Shown: piece by piece, positions 8,409 through 15,655 of the stretch
How the letters are laid out: each line of letters opens with the position of its first letter
Numbering within the stretch: the stretch's first letter is position 1
Source: Acidobacteriota bacterium
GTDB taxonomy: Bacteria; Acidobacteriota; Terriglobia; UBA7540
Length of the DNA stretch: 17,424 nucleotides
Reading direction: 5' to 3'
Assembly (NCBI GenBank): GCA_021786455.1
Contig: JAJYNF010000104.1
Location: 2,466 to 19,889 of the forward strand
Notes under the pieces: generated by a model
Database searches by the model: none
What the model was told of the DNA's origin: nothing
The model's input: the letters and a program-made list of their open reading frames with translations, nothing else
Program-made: the position numbers and the translations under genes

Positions 8409-9503
8409 CTAGTGGATAGCAAGCATCCGGTCGAGCGCGGCGCGAGCCCAAACACGCGTTTCGCGCTCCACTTGAATGCGGTTCACCACGCGGCCTTCCA
8501 CAAGGTTTTCGAGCGTCCAACAAAGATGCTGGGGAGAAATTCGGTACATCGTGCTGCACAAGCAGCCGCAATCGTCGAGCGAGATGACTCTTCGATCGGG
8601 GTGCTCTTGCGCCAGACGATTGACCATGTGAATCTCGGTCGCGACAGCCCATTGGCTCCCGGGCGGCGATTCAGTAACGCACTTGATGATAAATTCGGTT
8701 GAGCCAACCTCATCGGCCAACTGGCACACATCCCACCGGCATTCCGGGTGAGCAATCACGCGAATACCCGGAACATCTCGGCGAACCTTGTCAACATGCT
8801 GCGGCAGAAATCGCTGATGGATGGAGCAATGGCCCTTCCACAGAATCATCCGGGCCGAACGAATTGGCTCCGCGTTCAGCCCTCCCAGGTCCTGATGCGG
8901 GTCCCACACTACCATTTGTTCGAGGGGAATGCCCATGCGGTAGCCGGTGTTTCGCCCCAGGTGCTCGTCGGGCAAAAACAATCCCTTTTCGCCTTGCGCC
9001 AGCGCCCACTCCATAATTTTCCTCGCGTTCGAGGAGGTGCAAACGGCCCCGCCGTGCCGGCCGACGAAGGCTTTGATCGCGGCTGTGGAGTTAATGTAAG
9101 TGATGGGGACGATCTTCGCCGGCGTCACCCGGCGCAGCTCCTCCCAGGCGACTTCCACCTGCTCGAGCTCAGCCATGTCGGCCATCGAACAACCTGCGTT
9201 CAAATCCGGGAGAATTACCGTCTGGCGCTCGCTGCGGAGAATGTCCGCCGCTTCGGCCATAAAGTGGACGCCGCAGAAAACAATGTACTCCGCTTCCTTG
9301 CGACTGGCCGCCAGTTGCGACAGCTTCAGTGAGTCGCCGCGATAGTCGGCGAATTTCACCACCTCGTCGCGCTGATAGTGATGGCCCAGAATGACGAGCC
9401 GGTTTCCGAGGGCCGCTTTCGCTCGCGTGATGCGGTCGTCGAGCTCGCGGTCAGAAAGCTCAACGTAATTTTCGAGAGCGGTTTCAGAAATCGTCGTCGC
9501 CAT
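8409..9503 (-). CDS. nadA: Quinolinate synthase NadA
   Basis: 364 residues, typical for NadA. It condenses iminoaspartate (from NadB) with dihydroxyacetone phosphate to make quinolinate, the first ring compound of de novo NAD synthesis, using a [4Fe-4S] cluster. Signatures are LVILGHHYQRDEV, the FCGVHFMAE cysteine, LPDLNAGCSMAD, INSTAAIKAFVG, CTSSNA, the HPEC cysteine (VIAHPECRWDV), and the C-terminal DDCGCLCSTMYRIS cysteines. Three of these cysteines ligate the cluster. I choose the ATG at 9503. The upstream in-frame GTG at 9539 falls in a likely -35 box, so it is not translated. A TACAAT lies 6 bases before the ATG and there is no Shine-Dalgarno sequence, suggesting a leaderless mRNA. nadB and nadC are not in the window; moaA lies upstream on the same strand. 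Confidence 0.97.
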   Translation of the reverse strand: MATTISETALENYVELSDRELDDRITRAKAALGNRLVILGHHYQRDEVVKFADYRGDSLKLSQLAASRKEAEYIVFCGVHFMAEAADILRSERQTVILPDLNAGCSMADMAELEQVEVAWEELRRVTPAKIVPITYINSTAAIKAFVGRHGGAVCTSSNARKIMEWALAQGEKGLFLPDEHLGRNTGYRMGIPLEQMVVWDPHQDLGGLNAEPIRSARMILWKGHCSIHQRFLPQHVDKVRRDVPGIRVIAHPECRWDVCQLADEVGSTEFIIKCVTESPPGSQWAVATEIHMVNRLAQEHPDRRVISLDDCGCLCSTMYRISPQHLCWTLENLVEGRVVNRIQVERETRVWARAALDRMLAIH

Positions 9504-9539
9504 GCTTCTATTGTAGCGCGGATGATCCGCCGCCGTCAC
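9504..9539 (-). promoter_or_regulatory. nadA promoter with a 13-bp palindrome in the spacer
   Basis: On the minus strand GTGACG (9539-9534) and TACAAT (9515-9510) are separated by 18 bases, and the -10 box ends 6 bases before the nadA ATG. The spacer carries a perfect palindrome, GCGGATGATCCGC (9518-9530; 6-bp arms and a central base). That is where a repressor would compete with RNA polymerase. The regulator is unknown. Confidence 0.5.
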
Positions 9540-9622
9540 ACCTCGACAGCTTCATATCCGCCCCATCGGCTCTCCGTTAACTTGACCCAGAGCCGCCGAC
9601 ACCGGCCAATGTCTTACGCCGG

Positions 9623-10636
9623 CTAGCCCCCTAGAACAATCATTTCCAGCTTGGGGGCCCGGCTCGGCTCATACCCCACGCCTCTTTGAGGCGAGACAAA
9701 TCTTTCTTCTGAATACCGGTCTGACCTTTGGCCCCAGAGGCGGGCGATTAACTCGCTCAGCTCACTGTCGCGCGCGCCGCTCCGCAGGAGTGACTTCAGA
9801 TCGTGCCCTTTTGCCGAAAAAAGGCAGGTGACCAGCCTGCCGTCTGACGTGAGCCGAGCCCGATCGCAGTCGCGGCAAAACGGCTCCGTCACCGACGCAA
9901 TGACGCCCACTTCGCCTCCGCCGTCCGCGAATTCGTAGCTTACAGCCGGCGTGCTCGAGTCCGCACGGCGCGCCTCGCGGAGTCCAAAACGGGCGCTCAA
10001 TGCGGCGAGAATCTCCCGCTTGGTCACCACCTTCTCCAGCCTCCAGTGATTCGCGTTGCCCGCATCCATATACTCGATGTAACGGATGGCGAAACCGCGT
10101 GCCCTCGCGAATTCCGCCAGCGGCACGATTTCATCGTCATTCACCCCCCGCTCGATCACGGCATTGATTTTGATCGGATATAGGCCGCAACTTTGCGCCG
10201 CGCGGAGTCCCTCCAGAACGCTTGCCAGCTCGCCGCGCTGGCTGATGCGCTTGAATTTCTCCGGATCGAGGGTGTCAAGGCTGACGTTAATTCTTTTCAA
10301 TCCCGCCTCATGCAGGGCTTCCGCTTGCTTGGCCAGCAGCGCGCCATTGGTGGTAAGAGAAAGATCTCGGATTCCTTCGAGCGACGCCAGGCCGCTTACC
10401 AGAACGTCAAGCCGTTTGCGGACGAGCGGCTCGCCCCCCGTAATGCGGATCTTTTCTACGCCCAGGCGGACAAACATCCCCACCAAGCGGAGAATCTCCT
10501 CATAAGTGAGCAGCTCATTCCGCTCCATCCATGGGTACTCATTGAACGGCATGCAATACGTGCAGCGGAAGTTGCATCGGTCAGTGACGGAGATCCGCAG
10601 GTCCTTCAACGGCCGGGCTAGAACGTCTGCAAGCAT
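9623..10636 (-). CDS. moaA: GTP 3',8-cyclase MoaA (molybdenum cofactor synthesis)
   Basis: 337 residues, normal MoaA length. This radical SAM enzyme converts GTP to 3',8-cyclo-7,8-dihydro-GTP, the first step of molybdopterin synthesis; MoaC acts next. The N-terminal cluster motif CNFRCTYC (CxxxCxxC) is at 21-28 within LKDLRISVTDRCN. RITGGEPLVR and NGALLAKQA follow. The C-terminal second-cluster motif is FCRDCDRARLTSDGRLVTC (C-x2-C-x13-C), which binds GTP. The protein ends in GG, as MoaA proteins do, a tail needed for activity. I prefer the ATG at 10636, in GGAATGGAAAATG context; the frame extends 8 codons to a TTG at 10660. No other moa, moe or molybdoenzyme gene is in the window. It diverges from the PilZ gene across about 107 bases. 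Confidence 0.96.
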   Translation of the reverse strand: MLADVLARPLKDLRISVTDRCNFRCTYCMPFNEYPWMERNELLTYEEILRLVGMFVRLGVEKIRITGGEPLVRKRLDVLVSGLASLEGIRDLSLTTNGALLAKQAEALHEAGLKRINVSLDTLDPEKFKRISQRGELASVLEGLRAAQSCGLYPIKINAVIERGVNDDEIVPLAEFARARGFAIRYIEYMDAGNANHWRLEKVVTKREILAALSARFGLREARRADSSTPAVSYEFADGGGEVGVIASVTEPFCRDCDRARLTSDGRLVTCLFSAKGHDLKSLLRSGARDSELSELIARLWGQRSDRYSEERFVSPQRGVGYEPSRAPKLEMIVLGG

Positions 10637-10707
10637 TTTCCATTCCGCGGGCCCGCGCAATGTACATCGGAGGTATTACCTGATGAGTGAATCCAGCCAC
10701 ATCTCCA

Positions 10708-10743
10708 TTGCATCATGCGCGCCTTCAGTTATATACTGCGGGC
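10708..10743 (+). promoter_or_regulatory. Promoter of the PilZ gene, leaderless arrangement
   Basis: TTGCAT (10708-10713) and TATACT (10732-10737) are separated by 18 bases and resemble sigma-70 -35 and -10 boxes. Six bases then lead to the ATG at 10744, so transcription would begin at or within a base of the start codon. No Shine-Dalgarno sequence is present. The -35 overlaps a small palindrome, GCATCATGC (10710-10718). Confidence 0.6.
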
Positions 10744-11085
10744 ATGTCCCAACGAAGGAACGTCCCACGATACTTGTATGGTGGCGACGGCGAACTCTCC
10801 CATCCTCCAGCAGGCCGCGGGGCGGAAGTCATCGTAATCTCCATCGGCTTAGGGGGCTGCCGGCTTCAAGGGCCCAAGATCCCGCAACAGGGAGAAACGT
10901 GCGGGATCAAAATCGACTGGCGCGGCAGGGAGTTTGAAGCCCTCGGGCAAGTGGCTTGGAAAGGCAAAGACAACACCGCCGGCCTCAAGTTTACCTCCGT
11001 GACGGACCACAGCCTCGAAACCCTGCGCGAGCTTTGCGCGAATCTTCGTCTAGAACCCCCGGCCGGGACGCCCGCTCCCTTCTGA
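10744..11085 (+). CDS. PilZ domain protein with a degenerate c-di-GMP motif
   Basis: 113 residues, a stand-alone PilZ domain. The N-terminal RxxxR motif is intact (RNVPR at about 4-8). The second c-di-GMP motif, usually D/NxSxxG followed by small residues, reads SIGLGG-C-R-L here. The aspartate and serine are therefore replaced, although the glycine and following beta-strand are kept. The rest (GQVAWKGKDNTAGLKFTSVT, then a C-terminal helix) fits the PilZ beta-barrel fold. Members usually respond to cyclic di-GMP to control motility, polysaccharide or type IV pili. With the altered motif this one may bind weakly or act without the nucleotide. The start at 10744 is supported by the promoter 6 bases upstream. 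It is a single-gene unit, divergent from moaA and convergent with the radical SAM gene. Confidence 0.85.
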   Translation: MSQRRNVPRYLYGGDGELSHPPAGRGAEVIVISIGLGGCRLQGPKIPQQGETCGIKIDWRGREFEALGQVAWKGKDNTAGLKFTSVTDHSLETLRELCANLRLEPPAGTPAPF

Positions 11086-11178
11086 TGATTATACGGCATT
11101 ACGCCTGATTTGACAGGGCCAAAGCGGCGTCCGGGATTTACAGCCGTCCGTCTTTTATCCGCTCAAAGCGTTAAACGC

Positions 11179-11213
11179 CCAAAAACAAAGGGCCGCATCA
11201 GAAGATGCGGCCC
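11179..11213 (-). terminator. Intrinsic terminator of the COG1964 radical SAM gene
   Basis: GGGCCGCATC (11190-11199) and GATGCGGCCC (11204-11213) form a perfect 10-bp stem with the loop AGAA. On the minus strand the stem is followed by TTTGTTTTTGGG. It begins 26 bases after the stop codon of the radical SAM gene. On the plus strand no T-run follows, so it acts mainly on the minus strand, although the hairpin may also protect the 3' end of the convergent PilZ transcript. Confidence 0.92.
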
Positions 11214-11238
11214 CAAATAAACCGGATGGGCAGCTTGC

Positions 11239-13320
11239 TCAAACCGGAACTTTCTCTGTCTCTTCCGGCTGGGGCGCTGACGCAATTTGGACTAAGTCGG
11301 TCTTGGGTTTCTTGAGCACGAGCTCTTCGTAGAAAGCCCGCGCCTCTTTCTCCTGCCAGGCCGCTTTGCGCCGCGCGCGCTCCTCTTCGGCCGCGGTCAT
11401 CGGGATGTCGTGTTCCCGCTGACGCACACGGTTGGCATCTTCGGCATTCACGACCAGCGAATGCTGACGGTCGGGAAGCGCCACCTCTTTGCCCTTGGCA
11501 TAGATCTCGTGCTTGCCATGGCTCCTGTACCAATCGGCGACGGTCGCATTCTTATACATGTTTTCGATAATATTACGCCAGCCGATGCCCGTGTTGTAGG
11601 CGCAGAAGGAAATTTCACCCTGCTGCGTGGCATAAGGAATGATGCACATTTCCGTCCGTCGGAAATCGTAGTTGAACAGGTCCTGGAACCACATGCCGGC
11701 GATGAACAGGAAGTTCCAGGGATCCGAGCGGCGCCTGAGAGTGTCCTCGATCGTTCGCTCCGGGCTTGAAGCGCCGTAAAGCTTGTCGGCGCGTTTTTCG
11801 CCCGTCAACGCGAAGGACTTGTCAAACTTCTTGAGCAAGTCCACCAGAGCCAGGCTCTTGGGCGCGCCCATCGGGTTGTAATTCTTGAGAAGGCAAAGCG
11901 CCATCATAAAGTTCGAGAAGCTCCGGCCACGTCCCGCGTCGGTGATCTTCTGCATGTCTCTCACCAGGCCCGGAATGTCGAGGAACTGCGGAACGGGCGC
12001 CCATTCCTTGGTTTCCTTGTTGATCATCAGCGCCGTGCCGACGCCGCAGTTGGGATGGCAGCCGCAGCTCACCTGCCCCCATTGGGCCTCCGGGCCGTGA
12101 ACCAAGTCGGCAAAGTCCGCAAACGCGCCCATCAGCGAGAGCGGAAACCAATCGCGCGTGGGTTCCGTGATGCCCAACTGCTTTTTCACGTCGAGCGCCA
12201 TATGCGACAGCGTGTAGCGTTGCCGCATCCGCCGCGCCGGCGTGACGTCCTCATCGCGGCCGGTAAACGAAACAGGCTGGAAGGCGATAAACGCGATCTT
12301 CTTCGGATTCTCGCGGGCAAAGTTAATAATCGGTCCGACTTGGTCATTGTTCACGTTGTTCACCAAGGTCGTCACCAGGATGATCTCGATGCCTGCTTCG
12401 TGCATGTTGTCAATGGCCTTCAGCTTCACGTCGAACAGATTGCCCACTTGGCGGTGCGAGTTGGCGTCGTTGCCGATGCCGTCGAACTGCAGATAGGCGT
12501 AACGCAAACCGGCCTCGAACGCTCGCCGGCAATATTCCTTGCTTTTGGCAAACTCGATGCCGTTGGTGGCCGCCTGCACACTGTTGTATCCGAGCTTCCG
12601 CGCGTAGCGGATGGCGTCAATGAAATACGGCGACATCGTCGGCTCGCCACCCGAAAATTGCACCGACATCTGCCGTTTAGGCTTAATCTTCATCGCGTTG
12701 CCAAGGATTTCCTTGATATCGTCCCACGTTAGCTCGTGGACAAACCCCACTTGATTCGCGTCCATGAAGCAGGGATCGCACATCATATTGCAGCGATTCG
12801 TCAGGTCCACCGTCAGCACCGACCCGCGCCCGTGCCGGATGGTACTGGAGCCGTGATTGTGGAGGTCCGCGTCGTTGTGGGCTCTGATGTCGCGCCCGGG
12901 AAAATTCTTTTCGATCCATTTTAGGAAGTTAGCGTCCACCGCCATGATGTCCTCAAAGTGGCCGTGAATCGGACAGTCCTTCACCATCCAGATCTGTCCG
13001 TCGCGCTCGATGATTTGCGCTTTGATCTCGCCAACCTTCTCGGTGAGGAGGTCATGCCAATCGCGTTCGCCGTTGATAATAGCCTGGCGGGCTTCCTGGA
13101 CGCATCCGGGACACAGAGAGTCCGTCTGGCGTGGGAACCCCAGTTGCGGTTTCGTCTTTTGCCAGGACTTCAGGAGGGGTTTCTCCGACCATCGCGGCGT
13201 AAACGTTTCCCTCGGCCGGTACTTATTAAAAAACTGAATGCCGTCAAAAAGCGCAGCCGCGCATTTCGTTAGACCCAAATCAAAGTACTTCAACGCCCGC
13301 TGTCCTTTAACTCTCGGCAT
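11239..13320 (-). CDS. Radical SAM protein of the COG1964 / tetraether lipid synthase (Tes)-like superfamily
   Basis: 693 residues. In order: a ~60-residue N-terminal lead; a rubredoxin-like metal site, LCPGC (C70, C73) with DCPIHG (C116, H119); the radical SAM motif TNRCNMMCDPC (CxxxCxxC, C177/C181/C184); FSGGEP (222-227); a TIM-barrel core to about 400; an auxiliary-cluster motif SCGCHPNCG (C419, C421, C425); a region with RTEMC (C559) and SFCAYNTG (C573); and a charged helical tail from about 640. This layout resembles archaeal Tes (MJ0619), which couples two lipid tails carbon to carbon to form membrane-spanning tetraethers. That protein is shorter, and exact orthology cannot be shown from one sequence. 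A role in iso-diabolic acid or branched GDGT synthesis is inference. ATG with AGAGGAG 6 bases upstream. Monocistronic, ended by the hairpin at 11190-11213. No lipid genes adjoin. Alternative: another uncharacterised COG1964 clade. Confidence 0.85.
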   Translation of the reverse strand: MPRVKGQRALKYFDLGLTKCAAALFDGIQFFNKYRPRETFTPRWSEKPLLKSWQKTKPQLGFPRQTDSLCPGCVQEARQAIINGERDWHDLLTEKVGEIKAQIIERDGQIWMVKDCPIHGHFEDIMAVDANFLKWIEKNFPGRDIRAHNDADLHNHGSSTIRHGRGSVLTVDLTNRCNMMCDPCFMDANQVGFVHELTWDDIKEILGNAMKIKPKRQMSVQFSGGEPTMSPYFIDAIRYARKLGYNSVQAATNGIEFAKSKEYCRRAFEAGLRYAYLQFDGIGNDANSHRQVGNLFDVKLKAIDNMHEAGIEIILVTTLVNNVNNDQVGPIINFARENPKKIAFIAFQPVSFTGRDEDVTPARRMRQRYTLSHMALDVKKQLGITEPTRDWFPLSLMGAFADFADLVHGPEAQWGQVSCGCHPNCGVGTALMINKETKEWAPVPQFLDIPGLVRDMQKITDAGRGRSFSNFMMALCLLKNYNPMGAPKSLALVDLLKKFDKSFALTGEKRADKLYGASSPERTIEDTLRRRSDPWNFLFIAGMWFQDLFNYDFRRTEMCIIPYATQQGEISFCAYNTGIGWRNIIENMYKNATVADWYRSHGKHEIYAKGKEVALPDRQHSLVVNAEDANRVRQREHDIPMTAAEEERARRKAAWQEKEARAFYEELVLKKPKTDLVQIASAPQPEETEKVPV

Positions 13321-13663
13321 GGACTACTCCTCTGTCGTAAGATTGACTCAAGCCAAAAACAAACCCTTTGTCGGAGCTCTTTACGGCTTTTGGCCGAAAG
13401 CACACCGCCCCCGGCTTGCCAATATTGAACCTAGCGAACTGGCGTCAACCTGTTAAGCAAAAAACGACGGACGGGGATTTTTGAGGGTCAAAGGGCCTAA
13501 ATCGGCGGCTGAGCAGTGGCCCCGTTTTACGAGTTATTTCTTTGAAAATAAGCGGTTTCCTCTGCCATCAGCGTTCGCCTCTGCCAGGTGCATCGCTTTA
13601 GCCCGAAAAATCAAGGCGTGGCGACTCGGAGTGGCCAAGCACCCTCTCTTCGTCCTTCCGAAC

Positions 13664-13684
13664 GGAATGCTCGTAGCGCATTCC
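13664..13684. repeat. Inverted repeat GGAATGC / GCATTCC
   Basis: Perfect 7-bp arms (13664-13670 and 13678-13684) enclose the 7-base loop TCGTAGC. It lies in the non-coding region downstream of the phosphatase gene, 24 bases from a second, longer palindrome. Together they look like an interspersed repeat or a structured 3' untranslated region. Confidence 0.5.
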
Positions 13685-13708
13685 ATGAGTTGGGGTCGGA
13701 TAATCCAT

Positions 13709-13746
13709 CGGGTTTGAACGGCCGCTCCTCTGGAGCGGCGAACCCG
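13709..13746. repeat. Two-tier palindrome (GCCGCTCC / GGAGCGGC with outer CGGGTT / AACCCG)
   Basis: Inner arms GCCGCTCC (13721-13728) and GGAGCGGC (13732-13739) pair perfectly around TCT. Outer arms CGGGTT (13709-13714) and AACCCG (13741-13746) also pair perfectly, separated from the inner stem by 6 bases on one side and 1 on the other. There is no T-tract on either side, so it is not a standard terminator. It may be a repetitive extragenic element or a 3' hairpin of the phosphatase mRNA. Confidence 0.6.
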
Positions 13747-13804
13747 GGCGCTCGTCCCGAAAGCTGTTCCGCCCAAGCCACAAAGCATTTGCCGCGGACG
13801 GGGA

Positions 13805-15562
13805 TTACCGCACGCGAACTACCAAAAGGGTTTGGTCATCGCGGCGGGGGCGGCCACGCTCATACTTGGCGATTTCGGCAAAAGTGGCGCTGGCGATTTG
13901 TTCGACGGGGCGGCGAGCGTTTTGCCGCAAGACATTTTCCAGGCGACGCACTCCGAATTCCTCATAAGCGGGGTCCATGGCTTCCACCAGCCCATCGGAA
14001 AATAGCGCCAGCAGATCGCCCGGTTGGAGCTCCGTGACCGTCTCCTGATAATCAGCTTGCTCCAGCAAGCCGAGTGGCACGCCTTCAGCGCGGATGGGAT
14101 AGCAGCGGCCGCGCCGCACCAAAATGGGCAGCGGCATGCCGGAGTTGGCCAGTCGAAGACGTCGCGTTTTCGGTTCCCACACCGCGTAGGCCAGCGTAAT
14201 GAAGTGTCCTTCGATTTTCCGCTCGAGCAACTTGGCGTTTAAGGCCCGCAGAAGGTCCCGGGGTGAGAGCTGTTGCGCCGCGTAGCTGCGCAGGATTCCG
14301 CTGGCGAGCGCGCCGTAAAGAGCCGCCGGTGTGCCCTTGCCGCTCACGTCGCCGATGGCCAGAACATAACGGTCGCGACCGTAAGTGAGAAAATCATAGA
14401 GGTCGCCACCCAGCTCGCGGGCCGGCTCAAACCGCACGGCAACCTCAAGTCGGGGAAGTTCCGGAGCGACGCCGGGCATCAACAGCATCTGGATATTGCG
14501 GGCGCGGTCGAGGTCGCGCTCCAGGCGCGCTTCACTGTGAACCACCCGCTCGTAAAGGCGCGCATTCTCGATGGCGATGGCAATTTGCGGGGCCAGCGTC
14601 GAGTAGATACGCATGTGCTCTTCGGAAAAGTAATTGAGCTGCGGGCTTTCGAGGTCAATCACCCCAATGACCCGGTCGCGGTAAATCAGCGGCACAGCCA
14701 TCTCCGAGCGCGTCTCGGGATTCGTCATAATGTAACGGCTGTCCTGGGTAACATCCGGAACGACAAGGGTCTGGCGGCGCTCGGCGGCGGCGCCCACGAT
14801 GCCCTGTCCAAACTTGATGGTCGTTCGATCGGGCAGGCGCTCGTCCTGACGAATGGACATAACGGCATTGAAGGTCTTGGAGGCCGGGTCGGCCAGCATG
14901 ATGCTGAAACGGTGATAATCCACCAAACGTTTGGTCAACTCGCCAATGCGCCGTAACAACTCGTTCAGAACCAGCACGGAACTCAGTTCGCGGCTGATTT
15001 CATTGAGTAACTGGAGCGCGCGCGCCTGGCGCAATGTCCGGTTGTAAAGGCGAGCGTTCTCGATGGCCATGGCCACGCGCCCCGCGAGCATCTCTAAGAG
15101 ATTTACGTGTTGGTCGGTGAAGTAATCGGGCGAGTCGGCCTCCAGGTCCATCACCCCAATCACCCGATTCTTCAGGATGAGGGGCACAGCGAGTTCGGAC
15201 TTGATGGTAGAGACCGACTCGATGTAAGCAGGGTCGAAGCGCACATCACTGACCAGGATGGAGCGCTTTTCCAGCACGGCGCGGCCGACGATGCCTTCCC
15301 CGACCTTGATGCGCAGATTCTTCACCGCATCCTCGGGATGGCCAACGCTTGAGCGAACGCGGAGCTCCTGCGTCTTTTCGTTGAGCAGCAGAATGGCAAA
15401 GATCTGATAGTCAATGACTCGACGGACGAGCTCGGCAATGCGCTTCATCAGCTCGTCGAGATCAAGCGTGGAGGTAACCTGCTCGCTGACCTCAATCAGC
15501 AAACCGAGCAGCTCGGTGGGGCCGAGCGGACGCGGAGGCGCTTTAGCGGTTGTTTCCGTCAT
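13805..15562 (-). CDS. Double-GAF SpoIIE/RsbU-type protein serine phosphatase
   Basis: 585 residues. After a short leader there are two GAF domains of similar make-up, about 15-170 (ending AVPLILKNRVIGVMDLEADSPDYFTDQHV) and 185-345 (ending AVPLIYRDRVIGVIDLESPQLNYFSEEHM). A helical, probably coiled-coil linker follows (HSEARLERDLDRARNIQ), then a PP2C-like SpoIIE domain. Metal-binding acidic residues lie in GGDLYDF, IGDVSGKGTPAAL, FSDGLVEA and RDDQTLL. Such proteins dephosphorylate anti-sigma-factor antagonists in partner-switching stress pathways, with the GAF domains as sensors. No signal peptide or membrane helix is visible, so it is cytosolic. No RsbV, RsbW or sigma-factor gene is in the window, so the partner is unknown. 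The ATG at 15562 is my choice; an in-frame ATG at 15595 with GAGGGG almost touching it is possible. It lies downstream of deoC, perhaps cotranscribed. Confidence 0.92.
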   Translation of the reverse strand: MTETTAKAPPRPLGPTELLGLLIEVSEQVTSTLDLDELMKRIAELVRRVIDYQIFAILLLNEKTQELRVRSSVGHPEDAVKNLRIKVGEGIVGRAVLEKRSILVSDVRFDPAYIESVSTIKSELAVPLILKNRVIGVMDLEADSPDYFTDQHVNLLEMLAGRVAMAIENARLYNRTLRQARALQLLNEISRELSSVLVLNELLRRIGELTKRLVDYHRFSIMLADPASKTFNAVMSIRQDERLPDRTTIKFGQGIVGAAAERRQTLVVPDVTQDSRYIMTNPETRSEMAVPLIYRDRVIGVIDLESPQLNYFSEEHMRIYSTLAPQIAIAIENARLYERVVHSEARLERDLDRARNIQMLLMPGVAPELPRLEVAVRFEPARELGGDLYDFLTYGRDRYVLAIGDVSGKGTPAALYGALASGILRSYAAQQLSPRDLLRALNAKLLERKIEGHFITLAYAVWEPKTRRLRLANSGMPLPILVRRGRCYPIRAEGVPLGLLEQADYQETVTELQPGDLLALFSDGLVEAMDPAYEEFGVRRLENVLRQNARRPVEQIASATFAEIAKYERGRPRRDDQTLLVVRVR

Positions 15563-15655
15563 GGTATCCGGGGCGCGTGCCTTGCCACGCCCCATACCCC
15601 TCAGTTCCCATCCCAGGGCGCGCGATGGTAAATTCGCCAGACCGGGCCGCGAGTT

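Larger units (their letters stand above)
13321..13804. other. 484-base structured intergenic region
   Basis: No convincing gene. The left part holds the 5' region of the radical SAM gene; on the minus strand TTGACG near 13449 and AT-rich bases near 13425 are a weak promoter candidate. A small hairpin lies at 13379-13400 (CTTTaCGGC / GCCGAAAG). The right part contains two perfect palindromes, described separately, and a 12-bp direct repeat CGGACGGGGATT (13468-13479 and 13795-13806). The second copy overlaps the phosphatase stop codon. Small open frames here are not protein-like. Confidence 0.6.

Noticed and set aside
8332..8652. Long N-terminal extension of the SDR reading frame
   Set aside because: It overlaps nadA, is rich in Arg, Ser and Gly without domain character, and a strong ribosome site marks the ATG at 8331.
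13709..13746. Palindrome as an intrinsic terminator of the phosphatase gene
   Set aside because: No T-tract follows on either strand.
13481..13788. Small open frames in the phosphatase-radical SAM spacer
   Set aside because: They run through palindromes, lack ribosome sites and overlap each other on opposite strands.
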